DNA of 64,000 nt from Chaetoceros tenuissimus (taxonomy: Eukaryota; Bacillariophyta; Thalassiosirophyceae; Chaetocerotales; Chaetocerotaceae). The stretch spans positions 1-64,000 of the forward strand of contig BLLK01000038.1 in assembly GCA_021927905.1 (NCBI GenBank), in the 5' to 3' direction. The notes under the pieces are model-generated. The model saw nothing but the letters and a program-made list of their open reading frames with translations, did not search any database and had not been told where the DNA came from. Both the position numbers and the translations under genes were made by a program. Below, in pieces: positions 1 to 9,030 of this stretch (position 1 is its first letter; each line of letters opens with the position of its first letter).

Positions 1-2929
1 TGAAAAGGGAATTCATGTGTTGAAATTAAAAAGAAACCACAATAGACTCAAACAAACATCAACAACCATGTTGAATTCCTGGCGAGCTAACTGTGATGTC
101 TCCATTATTGTATATGCTACAGATCCAGTCAATATTGTTCCATCTGATATTGCTCAAATAAGTGGTTACATCATGTCGTACTGCACAAAAGGGAATTTGT
201 CATATCAGGAAGAAAGAAGTTCCATTGCTTCTATTATTACGAGGTTTGACTATGAATATTTTCGTTCTGAAAAATCAAATCTTGTTGCAATGACAAGGAA
301 AGCTTTGAACTCTCTTTTAACAAGTCGAGTTGTTTCAAAACCAGAAGCATGTGTCGAACTTCTTGATTTAGATTTGTATTGGTGTACGGAAAGTGCTAAA
401 TACATCAACTTGACAGGCCTGAAATACTTGCTAAAAGATGATACAAAGAGCAAGCACGACCCAATTCAAATGTACAAACATCGACCTGCTGACTGCCATA
501 GTCTTAGTTTTGTAGAATACATGGCGATCCTAGAAAACACGAAGAAGATTCAGAACAGAGACAAAAATGTTCTTAGGCAATTGGACAATAAATGCAAAGA
601 TAGGTTCATACATCCTGTGGGCTTCAATTGTGCACCTTGCTTTCCGCCAAATCTCCATTATGCCATTACAACACTTGTTCTTCATAAGCCATGGCATGAT
701 AAAAAAAGACTCGATTTTGAGAGAGACAGAACTATATGTGCTAAACATGAGTTCAATGAGTTTTTGACGAGTGAAAACTGTCCTCAATCTGTTAAACTTC
801 AATTTTGTATAGCTAAAGCCAACTTTGAAATGAAGATGTTCAAAAGAAAGTTGGATGGAAAGGGTCACTCCAATGTGGATTTGGATGAGTTAAATGAAGA
901 TCAAAGTGATTTCTATAACTTAGTGTCCAATTCAAGATTGTTCCGTTTTGATTTTGACGGATTCTACAAAGGTGAAGACGGATATGATTTTCAAAAGTTA
1001 CATTATGATTTTGACTCGAATTTGGAGTCTGGAAAGACATGGCTCAAAGAAACAAAGGACGAATGGGATACTGCCGAATTGCTTCAAAAAAACATTCACA
1101 TTAATTCAAAAACACAAAGACCATACTCTATTGAAGATACCTTCAACAATGAAGCTCAAGAGGAAATTGTCTTTGCAGTTTTATCAAAATTAAAGGAATG
1201 GATTGAATTTCCTGATAATGATGCATCAACATTTGAGCCTTTAGTTCTCACAATTCGAGGAGCTGGAGGCACAGGAAAAAGCTTTCTCATTAGAGTTCTG
1301 GTTAATGCAATTGAAAGAATGTTTGATGTCAAAGTTACAGCTACTTCTGCTCCCACAGGGTGCGCCGCTTATAACATAGACGGAAAAACGATTCATAGTT
1401 TGCTGGGTATTGATCCTTATGACTCCACTAAGGAACTATCGCCGAAGCAAAAAGACCGTGTACATGCACTACTCCACTCTATGATTATGTTGATCATTGA
1501 TGAAAGAAGTATGATGAGTCTTGATCTTCTCAATGCAGTTGATAGAAATTGCTCGACCTTTGCACATGGAACAGGAAATAAAAATTCATACTTTGGTGGG
1601 ATACCTATTGTATTAATGTTTGGTGACGATTACCAATTACCACCAGTTGCTGCTCAAGGCGCATTTGATTTTTTCGACAAAAAGGGATACAAAAATGATC
1701 AGCTAAAAGGCACCAATCTTCAAGGAATGCAGGTTCTAAATTTTTGTGTTCAACAAGTGAAATCTTTAACACAGATTCAAAGAATTGAAGACGGTGAAGA
1801 TTTGCTTCGAGATGTCACTACTGCCTTGAGAACTACAAATGGACTAACACAGGAGCAAGCACGACAAATCTGCCAATACAATCTAGACAATCCCAATATT
1901 TCTGAGGAAAGACAAAACGAAATTAAAGAAAAAGCTTTATTTGTTTTCACCACAAAAGAAGAAGTTGCTAGACATAATGAAAGTGAATTGCGGAAAATAG
2001 TGAACAAAGACAATCCTTTAATGGAATTTACATTTGACTTGCTCCCAACGGAGAGATCTACCAAATCACATGGAATAAAAAAACATTTTCAACTCAAAAC
2101 TCTCATTGAGGCAAGAGTGGCACTATGCAGAGGCGCTAGGGTGTCCCTAAATAGAAACGTGTGGCAGCGAAAAGGTCTCTTCAATGGAGCCATTGGGACA
2201 GTAATCGATATCAGATTTGATATGGGACAAAACCCGCTGAATGGAGACTTACCAGTTTACATTGTCATAGATTTTGAAGATTACATTGGGCCAGCTTGGG
2301 ATAAAGACAATCCAAAATATGTCCCTATACCAGTTGCAATTCAATATGAAGATAGTAAAATTGCTACGTATGGCTGTTGCATGATACAGTATTATCCACT
2401 AGATGTTGCTTTTGCAAGAACTCTTCACAAAGTACAAGGTTTAAACGTTGGAGGAAACAATCCAATACGTCTAATGACATTTCATCCAGGGTCTACAACA
2501 TTTGAAGGAAATAACCCAGGTCTAGCATATACTGGTATCAGTAGAGCAACATCATTAGGTCGAGGCAATGTAAATCTATCTGCTTTGTACTTTTGTTGTG
2601 AAACTCAACAATCGTTATATGAACGTCTTCGGGATGTGGTTCATAAAAGAAAACGAGTTACAAAATCTAAGTCTAACAAAAGGCAAAAGATACTTTCTCA
2701 AGCTAGCGATTCTTCCGAAGTTTTTCATGAACCAGAGCTATCAGTAGAAACTTATGAAAAGGTAAAACGAAGAAACATGTGGACTCAATATCTCGATAAA
2801 AGAGAGACAAAAACTCATTTAAAAATTTCTGAACTCGAGAAACAAGATGTGTTAGGGTGGTATCACAACTTTAAAACGATGACATATGAAGATCTTCAGA
2901 CAGTAATAAATTTTCATAAACATTCTTAG
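1..2929 (+). CDS. Helitron-type PIF1 helicase, 5'-truncated by the window edge
   Basis: The reading frame is open from base 2, so the visible GTG at 17 is not the true start and the protein continues upstream. It is the C-terminal half of a Helitron (rolling-circle DNA transposon) RepHel protein. The first ~60 residues (VPSDIAQISGYIMSYCTKGN) resemble the linker after the Rep nuclease domain. A PIF1-like SF1 helicase follows: Walker A GAGGTGKS (about 1256-1285), Walker B LIIDERSMM (about 1492), FGDDYQLPP (about 1620), a region with RNVWQRKGLFNGAIGTV (about 2155), and the C-terminal helicase motifs FARTLHKVQG (about 2410) and YTGISRATS (about 2530). The catalytic D-E pair is kept. The last ~90 residues are basic and lack known motifs. 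About 970 residues are open without interruption, so the copy may be recent or active. The Rep domain with its His-His and Tyr motifs would lie left of the window. A host PIF1 helicase is less likely because of the Helitron-like upstream linker. Confidence 0.82.
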   Translation, partial: EKGIHVLKLKRNHNRLKQTSTTMLNSWRANCDVSIIVYATDPVNIVPSDIAQISGYIMSYCTKGNLSYQEERSSIASIITRFDYEYFRSEKSNLVAMTRKALNSLLTSRVVSKPEACVELLDLDLYWCTESAKYINLTGLKYLLKDDTKSKHDPIQMYKHRPADCHSLSFVEYMAILENTKKIQNRDKNVLRQLDNKCKDRFIHPVGFNCAPCFPPNLHYAITTLVLHKPWHDKKRLDFERDRTICAKHEFNEFLTSENCPQSVKLQFCIAKANFEMKMFKRKLDGKGHSNVDLDELNEDQSDFYNLVSNSRLFRFDFDGFYKGEDGYDFQKLHYDFDSNLESGKTWLKETKDEWDTAELLQKNIHINSKTQRPYSIEDTFNNEAQEEIVFAVLSKLKEWIEFPDNDASTFEPLVLTIRGAGGTGKSFLIRVLVNAIERMFDVKVTATSAPTGCAAYNIDGKTIHSLLGIDPYDSTKELSPKQKDRVHALLHSMIMLIIDERSMMSLDLLNAVDRNCSTFAHGTGNKNSYFGGIPIVLMFGDDYQLPPVAAQGAFDFFDKKGYKNDQLKGTNLQGMQVLNFCVQQVKSLTQIQRIEDGEDLLRDVTTALRTTNGLTQEQARQICQYNLDNPNISEERQNEIKEKALFVFTTKEEVARHNESELRKIVNKDNPLMEFTFDLLPTERSTKSHGIKKHFQLKTLIEARVALCRGARVSLNRNVWQRKGLFNGAIGTVIDIRFDMGQNPLNGDLPVYIVIDFEDYIGPAWDKDNPKYVPIPVAIQYEDSKIATYGCCMIQYYPLDVAFARTLHKVQGLNVGGNNPIRLMTFHPGSTTFEGNNPGLAYTGISRATSLGRGNVNLSALYFCCETQQSLYERLRDVVHKRKRVTKSKSNKRQKILSQASDSSEVFHEPELSVETYEKVKRRNMWTQYLDKRETKTHLKISELEKQDVLGWYHNFKTMTYEDLQTVINFHKHS

Positions 2930-2960
2930 GTTACAACTTTACTAACTTTTCCAATATGTA

Positions 2961-3770
2961 TTAATTTCTACTAATATTCGGTATTTCCCCCATCATTTCA
3001 AGAACGTATCTGTTTATGAGCTTCTGTGCACTCAAATCGGAAAACGGATTCTGTTCTAAATATTGTGATGGGGTGACACCAATTTCATTCGTTTTCGCCA
3101 GTGACTTCAAACCTTGGTTTTTAAATATTTCGTAGATGTCTTCTGTGTTTGGAGTACAAGATGCACATGCTCGATGTAAAGAAAATTCATCTGTGTCTCC
3201 ATTGAGGCTTGTCACCCAACGCGAGATTGCATCATAGTCATTGTAACGCCCATTCCTATTTCGTGTAAAAGGAGATCTTTTCATCAACTCAGATCCATCA
3301 AATACATGTATACCAATTGACGGATTTCCAATACTGCATATTAACAATTTTTCACAATAGAAGAAAGCATCACCAAAAATATGTGTGCAGCTAAGTGGAA
3401 TGAATATTGACCTCAGACGTATGCAGGCTGCAAATGCAAAACTTCCAATTACTTCAAGATTCTCTGAAAACACAACTGATCTCAATCTCTTGCAATACAT
3501 AAAGGCAGATCTTCTAATATGTTTCACGGTAGGCATAATAACTATTTTCAAATTCTCGCATTTATAAAAAGACTTGAAAGGAATATCTGATACTCCTGGC
3601 AAAACAATAATCACACGCCAAGATTTTCTTTCAGTTTCACCATAAACAAGTGGTTTATCGTTCTTCCAATCGTAAATCACCTCTCCATTATAAACAAAGG
3701 TTATCTTCCCATGGTACATTTGCACTCCAGGTTTAAGCTGCCGCAATTCATCAAACTCTATCCACGACAT
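2961..3770 (-). CDS. BspA-type leucine-rich repeat protein (LRR_5)
   Basis: A 269-aa protein with an ATG at 3768-3770, 31 bp beyond the convergent Helitron stop. Residues ~65-150 carry irregular LRR_5 repeats of the type 'IPFKSFYKCENLKIVIMP', 'IRRSAFMYCKRLRSVVF', 'IGSFAFAACIRLRSIFIP', the BspA-like repeat that is greatly expanded in diatoms. The first ~55 residues (including VYNGEVIYDWKNDK) form the usual diatom lead-in. The C-terminal ~70 residues (SLHRACASCTPNTEDIY through GVTPSQYLEQNPF) look like one degenerate ankyrin-type helical repeat. There is no signal peptide or membrane segment, so it is probably intracellular. The family likely mediates protein binding; the partner is unknown. The neighbouring nucleotidyltransferase ends in a similar tail. 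Confidence 0.75.
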   Translation of the reverse strand: MSWIEFDELRQLKPGVQMYHGKITFVYNGEVIYDWKNDKPLVYGETERKSWRVIIVLPGVSDIPFKSFYKCENLKIVIMPTVKHIRRSAFMYCKRLRSVVFSENLEVIGSFAFAACIRLRSIFIPLSCTHIFGDAFFYCEKLLICSIGNPSIGIHVFDGSELMKRSPFTRNRNGRYNDYDAISRWVTSLNGDTDEFSLHRACASCTPNTEDIYEIFKNQGLKSLAKTNEIGVTPSQYLEQNPFSDLSAQKLINRYVLEMMGEIPNISRN

Positions 3771-4134
3771 CTTTCATGTGTACCTTCTTGCAATTTGTGC
3801 TTGCACATTCAAAAGTATCTTTGTAAATTTGAGTGTCAGCTCTGATCTGAACTGTTGTTCACCCGGAACTAAAGGGGTGAAAAACTTTGTCCCCACTCTG
3901 TCTACGTAGTAGTACACACGACTTACACCACAGGTTTAGTCGAGTCAATTCTTCTTCATTCCTATGCAAATGTAATTCCTATGTGTACTTCAGTCATACT
4001 TCAATCATTGCACATATCTTTTCAAACAATAGACTTTCATCGCTACAAGTCTAGAATCCACAAGAAAACAAACACACAGCAATCAACTAATTTCAGGTTA
4101 GGTAAGTAGATCAAACCTTCTCAATGACACAACA
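3771..4134. other. Intergenic, upstream of the LRR gene
   Basis: AT-rich sequence between the LRR start (minus strand) and the direct repeats that precede the zinc-ribbon gene. It should hold the promoter of the LRR gene. I see no ORF, tRNA or strong repeat in it. Confidence 0.5.
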
Positions 4135-4341
4135 AGTATAAAGTCAATTGGGGCAACGATGAAGGCCTTGCAAGCCATTCCAAATTCGTCGTTGTAATCA
4201 ACCCAGGACCAATACAGTGCATAGTTGTTGAATTTCAAAAAACAAAGAGTATATAGTCAATTGGGGCAACGATGAAGGCCTTGCAAGCCATTATAAATTC
4301 GTCGTTGTAATCAACCCAGGACCAATACAGTGCATACTTGT
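4135..4341. repeat. 94-bp direct repeat, two copies
   Basis: Two nearly identical copies lie at 4135-4228 and 4248-4341, start-to-start distance 113 bp. The shared core begins AGTCAATTGGGGCAACGATG and ends AATACAGTGCATA, with only a few mismatches (for example CC versus AT in the middle). The second copy ends about 48 bp before the ATG of the downstream gene, so the duplication occupies its promoter or 5' UTR. It could be a regulatory duplication or the trace of a small mobile element. Confidence 0.8.
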
Positions 4342-4388
4342 TTCATAATAAAATTCTAACGTTTACATGTTTGCATATCTATAGTATC

Positions 4389-5765
4389 ATGCCAGGCTCG
4401 AAGAATAAAAAGATTAAAGCTGCAAAGAAACTTAAAGCGGCAAATAAGCAAGTAAATACAGCCTTATCGACACTCTTGAGTGGTAGAAACTGTGTCAATT
4501 GTGGCAAAAAGCTCAATACAAAGGTCTCTGCTTACGCTGCAAACATCCAAACACTTCCTTCAAGTGAAATGGATATTGGGTACTGCATCACTTGTAAAAG
4601 CGATGCAGTGCAGACGAGAAAACTACAGAGAGCTATCCAGAATTTTCCAGTGCTTGTGAATATAATGGAAACTTTGCCTTCAATCACTAGATTTAAGTTT
4701 GTTTTGAATTTGGAGTCTCCTCTTCTTGAATTGTTAGGCCTCAAAACAGAGTACGTTATTCAGTATGGAATAGTTGATGCTATTGCTTCTGAATTGTCTG
4801 TTGAAGGGTGTCATTTCCTCAACAATATGGACACTGTTGCTAATAGATTCCCTGGCCGGACTTTTACTCATGATGAAGGAGTTGATTTTTCTATCATCAT
4901 CTTCAAACTCCCAGACAATAAAACAAGATTCGCAGCTCTTGGTTCCATTCATCTGCCTTCTTCTGTCCTCATAGAGGAAGCGAAGAGTAGATGTCTGGAG
5001 TTCAACAACTCTGGACATAGATCTGGAGCTTCCACTGGCTTTGTGTTCTCTGATACCACCTCGCATTCGTTAAGTGTTGTCACAAGAAAAGACTCCACCG
5101 AGTTTGTAGCTTCTCCAAATTCAGTCAACAGCACTGTAGTCTATGACAACACTGGTGCTCTACGAGCTGGAAAAAAACCACCTGGATCAATCATTTCTCG
5201 TGGAATCTACAACGATATGAAATGCATGCATCGTCTCCGTTCCAAGGAGAAAGCCAAGCGAGCTAACTTGTATCCGAGCTATAGAACCACACTTTTAGCT
5301 GAAATGAAGTCTAGAATTATGTTTTTGGGTGTTGCACAAGAACTAGGTCTTCTTTCACAAAACCCATTTGCAAAGCTTTCTGAGTTCTGCAAAGCATTTC
5401 CAAAATTCTCTGCGGAAAAAATCCTTCTTGAATATGCTTGTAGCACAGGTGAAATGTCTAATTACAATGCCCTACCTGCACATACAGATGGAAATACATC
5501 TCATGAAGTTGAGACTCTATGTTACAACGGTAGAGTTGCTGCAAATGCTGACAATGAAAATGCAGATGCTATCGTTAAGAATTGGTTGCCAGCTTTCCTT
5601 TATTGCTGTAATGCAGGAGTGCTTTTCAAAATTAAAATGGGAAAACACATCATGCATTGTAACTTAACCAGAATCATGCATGTTGCGGATAAATCGAGAA
5701 ACGATGCAAATTACTCCAGAGCATCTGGACCATGCGGGCCTCATCTTGATAATATTAAATTCTAA
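4389..5765 (+). CDS. Unrecognised zinc-ribbon protein
   Basis: An open frame of 458 aa from the ATG at 4389. The frame extends 17 codons further upstream but only with a TTG, so 4389 is preferred. The N-terminus is strongly basic (MPGSKNKKIKAAKKLKAANK), as in nucleic-acid-binding or nuclear-targeted proteins. It is followed by two Cys pairs (CVNCGKKL near residue 35 and CITC near residue 65) that could form one Zn ribbon. The remaining ~390 residues show no motif I recognise; they contain mixed alpha/beta-like sequence with HIMHCNLTRIMHV near the end. There is no signal peptide or membrane helix. It sits between an LRR gene and a nucleotidyltransferase, next to a Helitron helicase, so it may be cargo or a lineage-specific accessory gene. 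No function is proposed. Confidence 0.6.
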   Translation: MPGSKNKKIKAAKKLKAANKQVNTALSTLLSGRNCVNCGKKLNTKVSAYAANIQTLPSSEMDIGYCITCKSDAVQTRKLQRAIQNFPVLVNIMETLPSITRFKFVLNLESPLLELLGLKTEYVIQYGIVDAIASELSVEGCHFLNNMDTVANRFPGRTFTHDEGVDFSIIIFKLPDNKTRFAALGSIHLPSSVLIEEAKSRCLEFNNSGHRSGASTGFVFSDTTSHSLSVVTRKDSTEFVASPNSVNSTVVYDNTGALRAGKKPPGSIISRGIYNDMKCMHRLRSKEKAKRANLYPSYRTTLLAEMKSRIMFLGVAQELGLLSQNPFAKLSEFCKAFPKFSAEKILLEYACSTGEMSNYNALPAHTDGNTSHEVETLCYNGRVAANADNENADAIVKNWLPAFLYCCNAGVLFKIKMGKHIMHCNLTRIMHVADKSRNDANYSRASGPCGPHLDNIKF

Positions 5766-5863
5766 ACTTCTAATAACTTATTATCTAATAGGTTAAAAAC
5801 CTTTTAAAATTTTTATTCAAAAATTTTTTTTGAAAGATCATAACCTATTCTTCCAAGAAGACT

Positions 5864-7006
5864 CTACATAGACATGTACTCTTCCATCATCTTTACGACC
5901 AACCAATTGTTACAATCAATTGCATTTCTATTAGAAGAACCAAGAATGTACTCTACAGGAGTCAGCATCAACTCGTCTTTTACAAAAGCGTTCAAATATC
6001 CATGCATGGATACAAGATCTTTAAATCTGGCAAAGTCATCTACTTCTCCATTAATACAAACAAAATGGAAAATATTGTTTCCATTTCCATGGAAAGTTAA
6101 CTCTACCTTTGACCCATTCTTGGAGAAAGAGAAAGAAAAGCTTGTATCGTCTTCAATGTTAGATTCATTGTTAGTATCTCCATTAGTAGATTCATTGGTA
6201 GAAACTGCATTGTAGATATCATCTTCTTCGTCTTCCGAAGACCTCTGTAACAATTCCACATGGAAGTTATCTCTAATGATATTTTCTTTATTATCTAACT
6301 GTAACATTGTGTAAACACGGGTGAAGAGTTTTGTCTGCACAACCTTCTGCACGTCTTCATCCCATTTTAACTTCAACATGTGCTCTGCTGATAGTTTCAA
6401 TGGTACCTTCATCTGAGAAGACTTATTCATTACCCTCATAAGAGAAGATGCTGGAGTATGGTACATAACAACTTTCAATGTTCTTGAACTTACAAACTGA
6501 TCAAAGTGGTTGGTAAACACAAAGCTACCAACCTCACCTGTCTCTACGTTAATCGGGAACCCAATTTGACAACAATTTATATCAAAAAAATTGATTAGGT
6601 GTTGAAGACAACAACAGTTTGTAACTACCACAATATTAACTTCAACGCTAGAGATTCCGTCAATCATCATTTCGGATCCAGACTCATCCTTCAAAGGAAC
6701 CTTGTAGCTTTTTAGAATATCGTAGTTTGTATCATGTACTCCATCTTCATCCATGTTTGTACTACGGTTTAAGATAAACACATCTATATCATTGAATGCA
6801 TATTTTCGGAAAAACATGTGTGTAGCAAAGGAACCTGCAACATAGCAATGATTTAGTTCATAACCAAAAGATTCTTCTAACTCCTCTACTTCCAAACTAA
6901 CAGTGAGACATACAGCCTCACAGATATCTGTATAATTGTACATTTTGTATTTAATGGTTGTAATGAAAAAGCTAACGATTACAATATGCATCGACAACAG
7001 ATTCAT
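5864..7006 (-). CDS. Polymerase-beta-type nucleotidyltransferase-fold protein with ankyrin-like tail
   Basis: A 380-aa frame with ATG at 7004-7006; a second Met at residue 22 (MYNYTDICEAV) is an equally plausible start because the first 20 residues are hydrophobic. Residues ~55-80 read CYVAGSFATHMFF...NDIDVFIL, the G-S plus D-x-D signature of the nucleotidyltransferase superfamily. A later VEVNIVVV strand could supply the third carboxylate. The segment FDINCCQIGFPI matches a motif often seen after this domain in protist and giant-virus proteins (recalled, not searched). Residues ~260-300 are acidic and Asn/Ser-rich. The end (NNIFHFVCINGEVDDFARF...LTPVEYIL) resembles a single ankyrin repeat. 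It is convergent with the zinc-ribbon gene, about 100 bp apart. The substrate is unknown. Confidence 0.6.
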   Translation of the reverse strand: MNLLSMHIVIVSFFITTIKYKMYNYTDICEAVCLTVSLEVEELEESFGYELNHCYVAGSFATHMFFRKYAFNDIDVFILNRSTNMDEDGVHDTNYDILKSYKVPLKDESGSEMMIDGISSVEVNIVVVTNCCCLQHLINFFDINCCQIGFPINVETGEVGSFVFTNHFDQFVSSRTLKVVMYHTPASSLMRVMNKSSQMKVPLKLSAEHMLKLKWDEDVQKVVQTKLFTRVYTMLQLDNKENIIRDNFHVELLQRSSEDEEDDIYNAVSTNESTNGDTNNESNIEDDTSFSFSFSKNGSKVELTFHGNGNNIFHFVCINGEVDDFARFKDLVSMHGYLNAFVKDELMLTPVEYILGSSNRNAIDCNNWLVVKMMEEYMSM

Positions 7007-7804
7007 ACACTGGTCATTTATATGTACAATGAAAATATTATAATGAATTATTCTAATTAAAATATACCTTCAACTAACATATTACAATTTTCCTACACAA
7101 TATTCAAATAAGCGTTTAATCACAAATAACAACCTATACTTTTCATATGCCAAAACTGTGCCTATGTACTTCTACGTAGAAACTAAATCTAATCCCGCTA
7201 ATTTTTTCATTCGTGATGTCATCTACCGTTGAAGGCAACCGTTGACAATACAAGAACCACAACACCCTCAGTCTTGTCCTTCTTACGATTAATCTCAAAT
7301 TTTTCTGTTACAACATTTCTGTTCAGACAAAAAACAGTCCTCAACGGTTCATAAAAATGTCATTTGTTTCTTTTATCAAACAAAACCCCCTTTTGATGCA
7401 TGTCAAAAAGTTTCGATACCTACATAAACTTGTACTCTTCCGTGTCAACCGTCTAATTGACCTATAAATTTTTTTTTTTGAAAAAACTCAGGATTGGAAG
7501 CTTAAGTATCATAAAATATCTTCATTACTTAAGACTTTTTATGATCCAAATTCTTTGACGACGAGCTATATATACTAGAATATGCCTCCTGGCCGGTCTA
7601 TCGACCCCCCTCCGGTATAAAAAAATGATTATGAAGGAAATATATTGTATCTTGACTCCTCTATTGAACCTTCCTGCAATTTTAAGTTTAATATTATATT
7701 AAGTTTGAAGAGTTATTATTATTTATATGTTAACAATGAGATGGACAAATATTACAAGAGATCAAACGAAAGTTACGTTTTGTGTAATCCAATCATGATA
7801 AAAC
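7007..7804. other. Intergenic, AT-rich
   Basis: About 800 bp between two minus-strand genes. It contains the upstream region of the nucleotidyltransferase gene and the 3' flank of the membrane-protein gene. A T-run (about 7470-7480) and a TATATATA-like stretch (about 7567) are visible. No ORF, RNA gene or clear repeat is seen. Confidence 0.5.
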
Positions 7805-8620
7805 TCAACTCTGAATGAGACGAATGCAGAGTAAAGATACTTCTAGAGCAGCGATCCAATAGCAACTTTTGATTGACATTTTACCTCGAAATGCGATTGT
7901 GAACATAAAGGCAATCTGCAAGGAGCACCATAGAGTCAAAAGCAGATACGTCTCATCAACTTGGCTGTTATTCCATTTGTGTACGTCTTCCCAGTTCGTG
8001 TTCATTGTATTCCACGATTCTATCCTTGGAAATTGTTTCCAACAATCTACATTTAATCCGAGAAACATTGGAAGAACAAAAACCCACGTATTTCCATTGG
8101 CCAGATTGATACTTGTTGGGAAAAAGAAAAAGTTTGTGTACAGGAAAAGTAGCATTGGGAATAGAAGAGTATCCTTATTTATGAACCATTCCCATTGATG
8201 TACAAGACGAAGATTCAGAAATCCAACAACTGCAATTGTTCTCTTGAAAGCTTCCTTGTGTGGAGGGAAGATCCATGATGATATTTGAGACGTAGTTGGC
8301 ACTTGGTTTAGGAGGTCGTATGAGCCTAAAGCAGTGACTAATGAAGTCGCCACAATCATTGATGATAGGCCAAATCCTATCGGATGTGTATTATATGACT
8401 TCCAGAGGCCGATAGATGTTACAACCATGCTGAGAAAACCCCCTACACCGTGAACTCCAAAGCGGAACGGCCCAATGCGAAAAAATATAATTTTTTTCTT
8501 CTCAGAGAGAATTGCTTGCTCATGTTGAGTCTGGTGACTCCTCTCCCCAAAAACTTTTGGGCTCTCGTTTCTAGAATCAACTCCATGAAGAAGCTCTTCG
8601 CTAATTTCTCGTGGTGGCAT
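7805..8620 (-). CDS. Multi-pass membrane protein, unknown function
   Basis: A 271-aa protein with ATG at 8618-8620 and TGA at 7805-7807. The first ~45 residues are hydrophilic. From residue ~50 there are about six hydrophobic segments: around FLSMVVTSIGLW, FGLSSMIVATSLVTAL, FPMLLFLYTNFFFFP, VFVLPMFLGLNV, LLLTLWCSLQIAFMF and YWIAALEVSLLCIRL. A Trp-rich loop with an N-W-N pattern precedes the fifth. It is an integral membrane protein, with no transporter or enzyme motif I can assign and no obvious plastid bipartite signal. It is divergent from the MFS transporter gene, about 410 bp apart. It may be a stramenopile-specific family. Confidence 0.65.
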   Translation of the reverse strand: MPPREISEELLHGVDSRNESPKVFGERSHQTQHEQAILSEKKKIIFFRIGPFRFGVHGVGGFLSMVVTSIGLWKSYNTHPIGFGLSSMIVATSLVTALGSYDLLNQVPTTSQISSWIFPPHKEAFKRTIAVVGFLNLRLVHQWEWFINKDTLLFPMLLFLYTNFFFFPTSINLANGNTWVFVLPMFLGLNVDCWKQFPRIESWNTMNTNWEDVHKWNNSQVDETYLLLTLWCSLQIAFMFTIAFRGKMSIKSCYWIAALEVSLLCIRLIQS

Positions 8621-9030
8621 TGCAATGTAAAGGTTATTCCCTGTATAATTTCAATTTAAGGTGATTCTTCTTTAGAAATGTGCTAGCTAGAGGTTTTGTT
8701 CTCTGTGTTCTGTGGTCATAATTTCTTCGTCACTCTGTCAGCTGTCTGCTGCTTTCCAATGACGTAGTAATTTTAGTAAGATGGGACTGACTCAAAAGAG
8801 GGAAGAAAGGGAAAGGATAGCAAAAATAGCAGTTATCAGCCGTTAAATCCAAAAATCATTCTTTTGATTTGCTCATTTGCTCCCTACTTGCACATACACC
8901 ATGCTCCACCATACTTACTACGCGAGGCTCCGATTCAAATTGAAGCCTTAAATTATTTGTGCTACTTCATTTTTGTTGATGAAATCACGAAGCAAACATA
9001 CACTTCTGTGGATAAGTCAAAATAAAATTC
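8621..9030. promoter_or_regulatory. Shared upstream region of two divergent membrane-protein genes
   Basis: The 410 bp between the minus-strand membrane protein and the plus-strand MFS transporter must contain both promoters. It is AT-rich with no ORF or recognisable strong motif. Confidence 0.4.
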
